In this document: in pieces, positions 8,944-16,553 of the stretch
Layout of the letters: each line of letters opens with the position of its first letter
Position numbering within the stretch: the stretch's first letter is position 1
The notes under the pieces: generated by a model
Database searches by the model: none
Seen by the model: only the letters and a program-made list of their open reading frames with translations
Told to the model about the DNA's origin: nothing
Assembly: GCF_027922165.1 (NCBI RefSeq)
Contig: NZ_BSFD01000004.1
Span: 1 to 64,000, forward strand
Direction: 5' to 3'
Origin: Brevundimonas intermedia
Lineage (GTDB): Bacteria; Pseudomonadota; Alphaproteobacteria; Caulobacterales; Caulobacteraceae
Length of the DNA: 64,000 bases
Translations under genes and position numbers: made by a program

Positions 8944-9279
8944 TCAATCCTCCTCCGGCGGCGTCCAGTTCGGATCGGTTGTTTCGTACCAGCTCGCCGC
9001 GAGATCCCGCCAATCGGGGTTCATCTCCTCGATCAGCTTCAGTTTCCAATCCCGTTTCCAGCCCTTGATCCGCTTCTCGCGCGTGATGGCGTCCACAACC
9101 CAAACATGTCGCTCGAACCAGACCAGGCGCCAGCCGTTCTCCTTGGCAAAGCCTTCGAACGTCCCGTTCCGATGCTTCCAGGCCCGCGCCACAAGGTTCG
9201 ACGTCATCCCGACATACAGCGTCCGGTTCCGTCCGCTCGCCATGATGTAGGTGGCGACAAAGGTGCGATGGGTCGCCAT
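8944..9279 (-). CDS. GIY-YIG single-domain nuclease, enclosed by palindromic repeats
   Basis: 111 residues from the ATG at 9279 (MATHRTFVATYIMASG); an ATG two codons earlier (9285) is also possible. The GIY-YIG (UPF0213/YhbQ-like) fold is shown by TYIMASGRNRTLYVGMTSNLVARAWKHRNG (GIY...YIG-like Tyr pairs plus the conserved Arg), then WFERHVWVVDAITREKRIKGWKRDWKLKLIEEMNPDW with the catalytic/metal-binding Glu in the REKRIK segment. Single-domain GIY-YIG proteins are widespread and mostly uncharacterised; some nick or cut DNA. The gene sits between two identical-order pairs of 174-bp palindromes, which suggests, without proof, that it and the repeats move or are maintained together. Confidence 0.85.
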   Translation of the reverse strand: MATHRTFVATYIMASGRNRTLYVGMTSNLVARAWKHRNGTFEGFAKENGWRLVWFERHVWVVDAITREKRIKGWKRDWKLKLIEEMNPDWRDLAASWYETTDPNWTPPEED

Positions 9280-9323
9280 GCGCACAACCTAGACAACATA
9301 TCCCCTTTCGTCATCACCCTTCC

Positions 9324-9497
9324 CTTTCGTCATTCCGGGCGCAGCGCAGCGGAGACCCGGAAGCCAGCGGCGCCGTCAGGCGAAATGGGTCCGCCGCACG
9401 ATGTGGAAATAGCGAGTCCGCGACAGGTTCGCGCTCACGCGCGCCGCTGGGTTCCGGGTCTGCGGGCCAAGCGGCCCTTCGCCCGGAATGACGAAAG
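9324..9497. repeat. 174-bp palindromic repeat, copy 3
   Basis: Same ends and length as the other copies. A truncated arm (CTTTCGTCAT at 9304-9313) lies 10 bases before it. It begins 44 bases upstream of the GIY-YIG start. Confidence 0.9.
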
Positions 9498-9552
9498 ATG
9501 GAGGGCTGCGGGCCGCCTCTTTCGCAAGAAGAAACGAACCTGTTTCCTCTTC

Positions 9553-9726
9553 CTTTCGTCATTCCGGGCGCAGCGCAGCGGAGACCCGGAACCCAGCGGC
9601 GCCGTCAGGCGAAATGGGTCCGCCGCACGATGTGGGAATAGCGAGTCCGCGACAGGTTCGCGCTCTCGCGCGCCGCTGGGTTCCGGGTCTGCGGGCCAAG
9701 CGGCCCTTCGCCCGGAATGACGAAAG
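9553..9726. repeat. 174-bp palindromic repeat, copy 4
   Basis: Separated from copy 3 by the same 55-bp spacer (9498-9552) that separates copies 1 and 2. Therefore 8532-8934 and 9324-9726 are 403-bp direct repeats flanking the GIY-YIG gene. Confidence 0.9.
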
Positions 9727-9769
9727 GGAAGGACGAATGACGAAAGGGAAGGACGAATGACGAAAGGAG
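9726..9769. repeat. short tandem repeat after copy 4
   Basis: Two exact 20-bp units (9726-9745 and 9746-9765) containing GAATGACGAAA, the outer arm end of the 174-bp repeat. They look like slippage or repeated partial insertion at the repeat boundary. Confidence 0.75.
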
Positions 9770-9778
9770 ATTACGCCC

Positions 9779-10351
9779 CTACCGCGTCGCCCCCGGCTTC
9801 CACTTCACGTCATTGGCCCCGTTCGCATTCGCCCGGCGCCCCGCCACAAACAGATGGTCCGACAGCCGGTTCAGATACCGCACCGCCGCGCCATTGACCG
9901 CCTCGCCCGCCTCGACCAGCCGCACCGCCTCGCGCTCGGCCCGGCGACACACCGTCCGGGCCACGTGCAGATGGGTCGACAGGGGCGAACCGCCGGGCAG
10001 GATGAAACTGTCCAGCGGCTTCAGGCTCTCGTTCATCCAGTCGATCTCCTGCTCCAGCCGCTCGACCTGGCTGTCCAGGATCCGCAGCGCCTCCCAGGCC
10101 GGGGGCGGGTCCAGCGGCGTCGCCAGGTCGGCGCCCAGGTCGAACAGCTCGTTCTGGATCCGGGCCAGCATGGCGTCGATCCGGTCGTTCTGGCCGCTGT
10201 TCAGCCGGGCCACGCCCAGGACGGCGTTCAGTTCGTCCACCGCCCCGTAAGCCTCGACCCGGGGATTGGTCTTGGACACGGGCGCGCCCGAGGCCAGCCG
10301 CGTCTGCCCGTCGTCGCCGGTGCGGGTGTAGATCTTGTTCAGCGTCACCAT
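9779..10351 (-). CDS. PduO-type cob(I)yrinic acid a,c-diamide adenosyltransferase
   Basis: 190 residues from MVTLNKIYTRTGDDGQTRLASG at 10351; the in-frame extension to 10432 has no family resemblance. PduO-type ATR transfers the adenosyl group of ATP to cob(I)alamin to make coenzyme B12. The ATP-binding N-terminal TRTGDDGQT, the VDELNAVLG helix, and the C-terminal CRRAEREAVRLVE plus RYLNRLSDHLFVAGRRAN (with the Arg/Asp/Asn residues of the active site) are all present. It starts 3 bases after the HIG1-domain gene's stop region on the same strand, so the two are likely co-transcribed. Confidence 0.93.
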   Translation of the reverse strand: MVTLNKIYTRTGDDGQTRLASGAPVSKTNPRVEAYGAVDELNAVLGVARLNSGQNDRIDAMLARIQNELFDLGADLATPLDPPPAWEALRILDSQVERLEQEIDWMNESLKPLDSFILPGGSPLSTHLHVARTVCRRAEREAVRLVEAGEAVNGAAVRYLNRLSDHLFVAGRRANANGANDVKWKPGATR

Positions 10352-10353
10352 GC

Positions 10354-10557
10354 TCAGCCCCCTTGCGTCGCCTTCCACACCATGCCGCCGACCAGGATCA
10401 GCACGGCCACGGCCTGAAGCCCGACCCGCCACCGCATCAGCTTGTTGGAATGGCTCAGGGCGTAGTCCCCGCCCCGGAACAGCGAATAGAGGCCCAGACC
10501 CAGCGTCACCGTGACGGCGGCGATGGCGGCGATGACCAGGATGTCGAACATCTGCAT
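10354..10557 (-). CDS. HIG1-domain twin-transmembrane protein
   Basis: 67 residues. Two transmembrane helices (ILVIAAIAAVTVTLGLGLYSLFRGG and VGLQAVAVLILVGGMVWKAT) with a short loop containing SNKLMRWRVGLQ, which matches the HIG1 (hypoxia-induced protein) domain motif of bacterial twin-TM proteins. These are small inner-membrane proteins; eukaryotic relatives associate with respiratory complexes, the bacterial role is not established. It is upstream of the cobalamin adenosyltransferase on the same strand with almost no gap. Confidence 0.85.
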   Translation of the reverse strand: MQMFDILVIAAIAAVTVTLGLGLYSLFRGGDYALSHSNKLMRWRVGLQAVAVLILVGGMVWKATQGG

Positions 10558-10663
10558 GACCCTGTTCTAGCCCCGGTCCGCGTCAGGCGCCAGCAACCTG
10601 GCCCGCAACCCTGACCGGCGCCTCGCCCCTTGCGACCCATGCGCACACCCCCCTTGGCCCTGA

Positions 10664-10682
10664 CTGAGAATGATGTTGAGAG
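10664..10682 (+). promoter_or_regulatory. possible Fur box upstream of the TonB-dependent receptor
   Basis: CTGAGAATGATGTTGAGAG contains GAGAATGAT, a good half of the Fur consensus, with a partial second half. It is about 34 bases before the receptor start. If real, the receptor would be iron-repressed. Confidence 0.3.
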
Positions 10683-10715
10683 GCGCTCGCAAGATTAACC
10701 GGGGCAGGACCTGTG

Positions 10716-12887
10716 ATGAGACTTTCGACCCGAAACCGCTTTCTGGCCGGCGCGGCCTGCGTGTTCAGCCTGACCTCAGGAACCGCCCTGGCCCAGGCTT
10801 CGGGGCAAAAGGCCGATCCCGCCGCGACCCTGGACGACATCGTCGTCACCGCCGCCGGCTTCGAACAGCGGATCGAACAGGCCCCGGCCTCCATCAGCGT
10901 CCTGTCTCGCTCCGACCTGGAGCGCGAACGCTATCAGAGCCTGGCCGAGGCCCTGGCCAATGTCGAAGGCGTGGATGTGGGCGCCACGGCGGGCAAGACC
11001 GGCGGTCTGAACATCTCCATTCGCGGCATGCCCTCGGACTATACCCTGGTCCTGATCGACGGCCGTCGCCAGAACGCCGCCGGCTCCATCACCCCCAACG
11101 GCTTCGGCGAGACCTCCACCAGCTTCATCCCGCCCATGTCGTCCATCGAGCGGATCGAGGTGGTGCGCGGCCCGGTCTCCACCCTCTATGGCTCCGACGC
11201 CATGGGCGGGGTGGTCAATATCATCACCCGCAAGGTCGGGACGGTCTGGACCGGTTCGGTCACCGCCGACGCCACGGTTCAGGGCGACGACCCGTTCGGC
11301 AACCTGTACGGCGCCAACCTCTATGCCTCGGGCCCGCTGATCCCCGGCCTGCTGGGCGCTGCGCTACGCGGCCGCTACCAGACCCGCGAAGCCTCCGAAC
11401 TGACCTATGAGACCGACGCCGGCGGAAACGCCGTGGTCAGCACGCGCGGCCCCAGCCCGGTCGAGAACGAGATCTGGTCGCTGGGCGGCCGTCTGGCCCT
11501 GACGCCCCACCCCGACCACGACCTGATGCTGGACGTGGACGTGACCCGCCAGTGGTACGACAACTCGGCCGGCCAGCTGGGGACCCTGGGCATTCAGGGC
11601 TACGCCGCCGATATGGAGTTCAACCAGGAGGAATATGTCCTGGCCCACAACTGGCGCCTGCCCTTCGGCGAGCTGCAGTCCACCCTGTCGCGCGGCGAGC
11701 GCGAGACGGTCGGCCGCATCGTCCCGGCCGGGGTGCCCGGCGCCGGCGGTCCGCGCGAACTGACGGCGACCAACACGATTTTCGACACCAAGCTGTTCTC
11801 GTCCTGGCGCAACCACAGCTTCACCGTCGGCGGCCAGTACTGGGACGCCGAAATGATCGATGGGGTCGCCGTCGCCCCCTACGAACACCAGCAATGGGCC
11901 CTGTTCGCCGAGGACGAATGGCGGTTCACCGACACCCTGGCCCTGACCCTGGGCGCCCGTCATGACGACCACAGCCAGTTCGGCTCCCATTTCAGCCCGC
12001 GCGCCTATCTGGTGTGGAACGCCACGGCGAACTGGACCCTGAAGGGCGGCGTCAGCCAGGGCTTCAAGACCCCGCGCCTGGACCAGATCGTCGACGGCAT
12101 CACCGGCTTCACCGGCCAGGGCACCCGTCCGACGGTTGGCACCCCGAGCCTTAAGCCCGAAACCAGCACCAGTTCGGAACTGGCTGTCTTCTACGACAAC
12201 CGCTCGAACTTCCGCGCCAATCTGACCGTCTTCAACAATGAGTTCGAGGACAAGATCGCCACCGGCGTGCCGCTGAACAACTGTTCGTTCGGCCTGACCC
12301 AGACCCAGTACGCCGCCGGCGAACAGGCCCTGCCCGACTGCGCCGACTACGGCTTCTGGCCCCTGGTCGAGACCTTCAGCCAGACCGTCAATATTGACGA
12401 GGCGGTGACGCGCGGGGTCGAGGCCGCCTTCCGCTGGGGCTTCGCCCCCGACTGGTCGCTGACGGGAAACTACACCTACACCGACTCCGAGCAGAAGAGC
12501 GGCGCCGAGGCCGGTCGGCCGCTCAGCGACACGCCCGAGCATATGCTGAATGCGGCGGTCCGCTGGACCGTCACCGACAGGCTGAACCTGTGGCTGCGCG
12601 GCGAATATCGCAGCGACCGCTATCGCTCCGAGGATTCATCGACCAGCCGGGCCAAGGCGACCTGGGGCGACTATCGCGCCTACGAGGTCTTCCATCTGGG
12701 CGGCTCCTACGCCGTCAACGACCGCGTCACGATCAACGGCGCCGTCTACAATCTGCTGGACAAGGACTTCGTCAGCTACGGGTCCTACGTCAGCAATGTG
12801 AACACCGGCGCCGTCGCCTACACCAACCTCTACGCCAATAATCAGGAGCCCCGGCGCCTGTGGCTGTCGGTCACGGCCGCCTTCTGA
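10716..12887 (+). CDS. TonB-dependent outer-membrane receptor (CirA/FepA type)
   Basis: 723 residues from ATG 10716; a GTG directly before it (10713) is closer than ideal to AGGA at 10706-10709. A signal peptide (FLAGAACVFSLTSGTALAQA) is followed by a TonB box-like DDIVVTAAGF, a plug domain (APASISVLSRSDLERE, NISIRGMPSDYTLVLIDGRRQN, ERIEVVRGPVSTLYGSDAMGGVVNIITRK) and a 22-strand barrel ending in a C-terminal Phe (LSVTAAF), the export signal for BAM. The plug hallmarks fit colicin I/enterobactin-type receptors that take up ferric siderophores; the substrate cannot be read from sequence. The nearby cobalamin adenosyltransferase raises B12 as an alternative, but no cobalamin riboswitch motif is visible upstream. 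Confidence 0.93.
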   Translation: MRLSTRNRFLAGAACVFSLTSGTALAQASGQKADPAATLDDIVVTAAGFEQRIEQAPASISVLSRSDLERERYQSLAEALANVEGVDVGATAGKTGGLNISIRGMPSDYTLVLIDGRRQNAAGSITPNGFGETSTSFIPPMSSIERIEVVRGPVSTLYGSDAMGGVVNIITRKVGTVWTGSVTADATVQGDDPFGNLYGANLYASGPLIPGLLGAALRGRYQTREASELTYETDAGGNAVVSTRGPSPVENEIWSLGGRLALTPHPDHDLMLDVDVTRQWYDNSAGQLGTLGIQGYAADMEFNQEEYVLAHNWRLPFGELQSTLSRGERETVGRIVPAGVPGAGGPRELTATNTIFDTKLFSSWRNHSFTVGGQYWDAEMIDGVAVAPYEHQQWALFAEDEWRFTDTLALTLGARHDDHSQFGSHFSPRAYLVWNATANWTLKGGVSQGFKTPRLDQIVDGITGFTGQGTRPTVGTPSLKPETSTSSELAVFYDNRSNFRANLTVFNNEFEDKIATGVPLNNCSFGLTQTQYAAGEQALPDCADYGFWPLVETFSQTVNIDEAVTRGVEAAFRWGFAPDWSLTGNYTYTDSEQKSGAEAGRPLSDTPEHMLNAAVRWTVTDRLNLWLRGEYRSDRYRSEDSSTSRAKATWGDYRAYEVFHLGGSYAVNDRVTINGAVYNLLDKDFVSYGSYVSNVNTGAVAYTNLYANNQEPRRLWLSVTAAF

Positions 12888-12979
12888 TCCTGGGAAGTCC
12901 AGGGGGCGGTTCGCCGACCCCCGGTCTTTTTACGGCGAAGCTAAGCCATTGGTCACCATTGTGGGGGCAAGGTGGCGCC

Positions 12980-14134
12980 ATGACTGATCGTGTCGTCCGC
13001 AACCTCGAGCATCTCAGAAGCTCGGCCTCCACCGCCCGGGTGCTGAACCTGCTGCGCGTGTGGGAAGAGCATGGCGAGAGCCGTACCGACGGCGCGGTGC
13101 GCAATCCCGACTGGGCCGCCCGCCCGATATTCCGCACCTCCGCCCTGAACCGCAGCCTGATCATCAAGCACCGGCTGCGGCGCAACGAGATCGATCTCTT
13201 CCCCGGCCGCCGCCAGGTCGCCACCAAGATGGTCATCCCGATCGACGACGAGGATCTGAAGACCGGCGGCCGCTATGTCTTCGTCAACCAGATCGGCTTC
13301 GAGCGGATGATGGCCGAGGCCTTCGGCCTCTCCGCCGGCCACCCGGACCTGGAGACCCTGCGCCTGATCGACCGGCTGCCGTCGCTGGATCCCTTCCTGC
13401 TGCGCGAGCAGCTGCGGCGCGGCGGCCTGGACCCGGCGCCCTGCTATTTCTCCATCAGCGAAGGCGACCTGGCGCGGATGCAGAGCTTCGTCCACGCCGA
13501 GATCGAGCCCCTGGTCACCCTCAGCCTGGGTGAGGACACCATCGCCGTGGCCTCGGACTCGGCGGCGCGGATGGCGGCCAAGATCCTGTCCAACAGCCCC
13601 GGCGACCAGCTGGAGGCCCTGCGCCTGACCCTGCGCCTGGCCCCGGAGCAGTATCAGGAGGGGGTCTTCTGCTGGAAGGGCTTCCTCTACTACAAATGGA
13701 CCCTGTCCACCCTGCTGGGCGAGGTCGCGGCCGTGGCCGAGGCCGTGCGCACCTTCAAGCCGACCGGCAAGATCGACCGCGTCGCCCGCGAGCATCTGGA
13801 CCGCAGCCGCGCCGTCCTGCGCGGCCGCATCATCCGCACCTGCGACGAGGTCAGCCGCACCCTGCGCATCTATGACGACGCCTACGCCCGCCTGACCCAG
13901 GAGGGCCGCCCCACCGCCTTCCGCGACTTCCTGCTGGACGCCCCGTCCATGTTCGCCAAGCTGGGCGACCAACTGGGCGCCGTGCAGCATATCGTCAGCT
14001 ACTGGCGCTTCCGCTTCCGCCCCGCCGCCCATCCCCCCGGCGTCGAGGAGCTGATGGACATCTTCATGGACTTCGAGACCGGCCTCCTGGGCCGCGGCGA
14101 GCTGCCCGACGACATCGCGGTGATGGCGGCCTAG
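12980..14134 (+). CDS. hypothetical protein, 384 residues, unrecognised family
   Basis: Starts MTDRVVRNLEHLRSSAST at 12980 after a GGTGG-type ribosome-binding site; the frame is open further upstream but not protein-like. It has no signal peptide or transmembrane segment and looks soluble and mainly helical, with many Arg/Leu/Asp-rich stretches. Features that could be used for a search are SLGEDTIAVASDSAARMAAKILSNSPGD, QLEALRLTLRLAPEQYQEG (a possible acidic-basic helix), CWKGFLYYKWTL, and HIVSYWRFRFRP near the C-terminus. I do not recognise the family. Its last four bases overlap the stop of the convergent terminase gene. Confidence 0.75.
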   Translation: MTDRVVRNLEHLRSSASTARVLNLLRVWEEHGESRTDGAVRNPDWAARPIFRTSALNRSLIIKHRLRRNEIDLFPGRRQVATKMVIPIDDEDLKTGGRYVFVNQIGFERMMAEAFGLSAGHPDLETLRLIDRLPSLDPFLLREQLRRGGLDPAPCYFSISEGDLARMQSFVHAEIEPLVTLSLGEDTIAVASDSAARMAAKILSNSPGDQLEALRLTLRLAPEQYQEGVFCWKGFLYYKWTLSTLLGEVAAVAEAVRTFKPTGKIDRVAREHLDRSRAVLRGRIIRTCDEVSRTLRIYDDAYARLTQEGRPTAFRDFLLDAPSMFAKLGDQLGAVQHIVSYWRFRFRPAAHPPGVEELMDIFMDFETGLLGRGELPDDIAVMAA

Positions 14135-16251
14135 AGCCCCCGCACCCGCGGCCCCTCGCCCCGGCCGTCCAGCATCAGGTCGGTGACCGCCCAGACCAGG
14201 GCGTCGGCCCGGTCCCAATGCCCCGCCTCCGCACCCCCGCTCTCGGCCTCCTCGCCGCCCAGTTCCATCAGCTCCTCCTCCAGCGCTGCGAACGCGCCCG
14301 CATGCCGCACCCGCCCCTGTTCATACAGGGCCGCCACCGGCTCGGCCCGCGCCGCCTTGCCGCGCGAGGCCCGCACCGCCGTAAAGCCGATGTTCTCCCC
14401 ATCCGCCCCGCACCCGGCCGCCTTCAGCACCGCCTCGACCATGTCCCCGCCCTGATTGACCTCGCCGACGATGCGGACCGCCCCGAACAGCCGCGCCGTC
14501 TCCATCGCCCGCTCGGCCCATTTCTGCGGCGACAACCCCCGCATCGAGCGGTCGGCCAGCACCCAGGCCGTCTCCCCGCGCCGCCCCACCGCCACGATGC
14601 CGCAGGCGTCCCCGCCGCGCGAACAGGTCGGGTCCAGCCCCACCACCACCCGCTCATAGACCGGCCGCCCCTCAACCGAGACCGGCGCCTCCCCCCGCGC
14701 CGCCGCCATCATCTCGGCGGTGAACAGCCCGCCCTCGGGCTCGACCACCAGGCCATCCAGCTCCTGCGCCGCCCGCCGCGTCCCGCCGTACAGCCGCTCC
14801 AGCCCCTCCAGAAACCCCGGCGCCAGATGCGCCCCATTGTCCCGCGTCGTCGCATGGGTGAGCGAACATGACGCCTCGGCGCGGAGCGCCTTGAGCGCCC
14901 TGGTCGGGCGCGGCGTCGTCGTAACCACCAGCCGGGGGCTACCGCTCGCGACGCGGTCGCTCGCTCCTTGAGCCCCCACTCCCCCGTCCGACGCCGCGTG
15001 TGCATCGACGGCTGGGGAGTCCGGGGCTGGCAACCTCAACCTCAGCCCCATCCGCAGCAGGGCCAGCGTCTCCCCGCCGTTTCGCCAGGCGCAGAATTCG
15101 TCGGCCCAGGCGGCGGCGAACTGGGGGCCGCGCAGGCTGTCGGGGTCTTCGGCCGAGAAGACGAAGGCCTCGGCCCCGTTCGGAAACACCAGCCGCCGCC
15201 GCGACGGCTGATACTCCGGCCCCCGCCACTCGACCTCGCCATCCCCACCGATCTCCGTCCAGCGCGGCAGGCTCATCACCCCCGACGGCCCGGCGATCAT
15301 CACCTCGCGCACATCGTGCAAAGTCGGCCCGATCAGCGCCAGCCGCCCGCCCGGCCCCAGCCGCTCGGCCATGTCCGCGATCCACGACGCCCCCGCCAGA
15401 GTCTTGCCCGCCCCCCGCCCGCCCAGAAACAACCAGGTCGACCAATCCCCCTCCGGCGGTTTCTGCGCGTCGCGCAGAACCAACCCCCCAGCGCCCTGGC
15501 CGCCCTCAGGCAAACCGGGGGTCTGGGGGCTCATGTAGCCCGCAGGGCGGTAGCCCCCAGGCATAATGGGGGTCTGGGGGCTCAAGTAGCCCGAAGGGCG
15601 ATAGCCCCCACGAGAAGTAGCGTTTCTCTTCCAGAGCGCCCGCAGGTCCGCCGCGCTGACCCCCGCCATGATCCGCGTCCGTTGGGACCAGCGCCACAGC
15701 CGCGACGCCTCCGGCTCGTCCCCGTCGCCCAGCCGTTTCAGCACATCGGCGTGCAGTTCCCGCACCGTCCCCACCGGATCGCTCCAGTCGATCTCGATGG
15801 ACAGGGCCGGCTCCCCCCGGCCATAGTTATAGGCCCCCGCCGCCGGTCCGCGCGGCTGATACACCGCCCCCGGCGTGTCCATCTTGCGCAGCCCATAGCG
15901 TTTCGCCGCCCAGCCGATGGCCCCTGTCGTCACCCCGTACTCGGCCTCCAGGACCGCGCTGGTCTCGCCCGCATTCCGCCGCGCCAACAGCTCGCGCCAG
16001 CGCGCGGGCGTCATGCCCGACCGGCTCTGAGGAAAGACATGATCCGCCGGCCAGCCCTCCGCCGGCCGCCGGCGATGATCCACCGCATCCGGCGCCTGCC
16101 CCTTCATCCGCCCGCGCTTCTTCGCCTGCCAGCAGAGGGTCGAGATCGACACCCCATGCTCCCGCGCCAGATCCGACCGCCGCTCGCCCCGCGCATCGCG
16201 GTCGAACAAGGCCTCCCATTCCTCATCACTCAGTTTGCTCGGCTTTCCCAT
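14131..16251 (-). CDS. orphan GTA-type large terminase with fused HTH region and in-frame repeat insertions
   Basis: 706 residues. The ATPase is shown by Walker A GGRGAGKT (about 277-284), Walker B FAAAWADE (about 378-385) and the coupling motif VVTTTPRP (442-449); the C-terminal RNase H-like nuclease by VGLDPTCSRGGDACGIVAVG and DRADALVWAVTDLML. This matches the terminase that packages DNA in phages and gene transfer agents. Residues 1-125 carry two helix-turn-helix-like repeats (DLAREHGVSISTLCWQAKKR and VLEAEYGVTTGAIGWAAKRY), which may be a fused small-terminase function. Two 17-residue repeats (GGYRPSGYLSPQTP / GGYRPAGYMSPQTP, 215-248) and GAQGASDRVASGSPR (426-440) are encoded by hairpin repeats. 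No portal or capsid gene is adjacent. Confidence 0.88.
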   Translation of the reverse strand: MGKPSKLSDEEWEALFDRDARGERRSDLAREHGVSISTLCWQAKKRGRMKGQAPDAVDHRRRPAEGWPADHVFPQSRSGMTPARWRELLARRNAGETSAVLEAEYGVTTGAIGWAAKRYGLRKMDTPGAVYQPRGPAAGAYNYGRGEPALSIEIDWSDPVGTVRELHADVLKRLGDGDEPEASRLWRWSQRTRIMAGVSAADLRALWKRNATSRGGYRPSGYLSPQTPIMPGGYRPAGYMSPQTPGLPEGGQGAGGLVLRDAQKPPEGDWSTWLFLGGRGAGKTLAGASWIADMAERLGPGGRLALIGPTLHDVREVMIAGPSGVMSLPRWTEIGGDGEVEWRGPEYQPSRRRLVFPNGAEAFVFSAEDPDSLRGPQFAAAWADEFCAWRNGGETLALLRMGLRLRLPAPDSPAVDAHAASDGGVGAQGASDRVASGSPRLVVTTTPRPTRALKALRAEASCSLTHATTRDNGAHLAPGFLEGLERLYGGTRRAAQELDGLVVEPEGGLFTAEMMAAARGEAPVSVEGRPVYERVVVGLDPTCSRGGDACGIVAVGRRGETAWVLADRSMRGLSPQKWAERAMETARLFGAVRIVGEVNQGGDMVEAVLKAAGCGADGENIGFTAVRASRGKAARAEPVAALYEQGRVRHAGAFAALEEELMELGGEEAESGGAEAGHWDRADALVWAVTDLMLDGRGEGPRVRGL
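14934..14977 (-). repeat. hairpin repeat inside terminase, extended inner stem
   Basis: On the minus strand the outer arms are GGGGGCT and AGCCCCC, followed by CAAG, and the inner stem is lengthened (GAGCGAC paired with GTCGC). It encodes GAQGASDRVASGSP in the terminase frame. Confidence 0.7.
15525..15558 (+). repeat. hairpin repeat inside terminase, copy A
   Basis: Outer arms GGGGGCT and AGCCCCC; inner stem GCCC-GCA-GGGC. It lies antisense to the terminase and, with copy B, forms a 51-bp tandem unit (17 codons). Confidence 0.8.
15576..15609 (+). repeat. hairpin repeat inside terminase, copy B
   Basis: Outer arms GGGGGCT and AGCCCCC; inner stem GCCC-GAA-GGGC, starting 51 bases after copy A. 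The tail between the copies reads GCATAATGG, the same as the tail of the repeat at truB. Confidence 0.8.
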
Positions 16252-16553
16252 GCGGAGAAGCCTAACCCCACCCGCTCCTCAGGCGCGCAAATCGCGGGTC
16301 GGCGGGGTTAGAGGGTTGTTCGGGAGGGGATTTGTTCGCAGAAATAGGCGCGCACGTTGCGTCTAGCGCCCCTAATCGCGGGGTACGGCACGTCTGCTAA
16401 GCGCCAGAAGGCGACATTGGAACGCGGCCCAAAAGTGGACGTCCTATTTTGCTTTAGACCTCATCCGACCAGAGACCCGTTGGGCGATTGCTCGCTCCTA
16501 AGGGGGCGGCATCAGGCCCCAAGAGACGCCTCACCGGGGTATACCTAAATAGG
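16252..16553. other. gene-free junction between the terminase and the AAA/S8 island
   Basis: 302 bases. I see no gene, tRNA or clear terminator. The base composition becomes more AT-rich than the neighbouring GC-rich genes, consistent with an island boundary. No integrase or att-like direct repeat was found. Confidence 0.5.

Noticed and set aside
8532..9726. insertion sequence
   Set aside because: The enclosed gene is a GIY-YIG nuclease with no transposase domain, and target-site duplications were not identified.
10558..10715. cobalamin riboswitch upstream of the TonB-dependent receptor
   Set aside because: No B12-box motif (GCCACTG type) and the leader is too short.
11364..12542. 392-codon minus-strand frame
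   Set aside because: Antisense to the TonB-dependent receptor, whose motifs are unambiguous.
12953..14218. 421-codon minus-strand frame
   Set aside because: Antisense to the 384-residue gene; Gly/Ala-rich shadow with no fold features.
15525..15609. CRISPR-like array in the terminase
   Set aside because: Only two units, the spacer-like part is repeated too, and the units are coding and palindromic.
14968..16311. 447-codon plus-strand frame
   Set aside because: Antisense to the terminase; Pro/Arg-rich, typical of complement frames.
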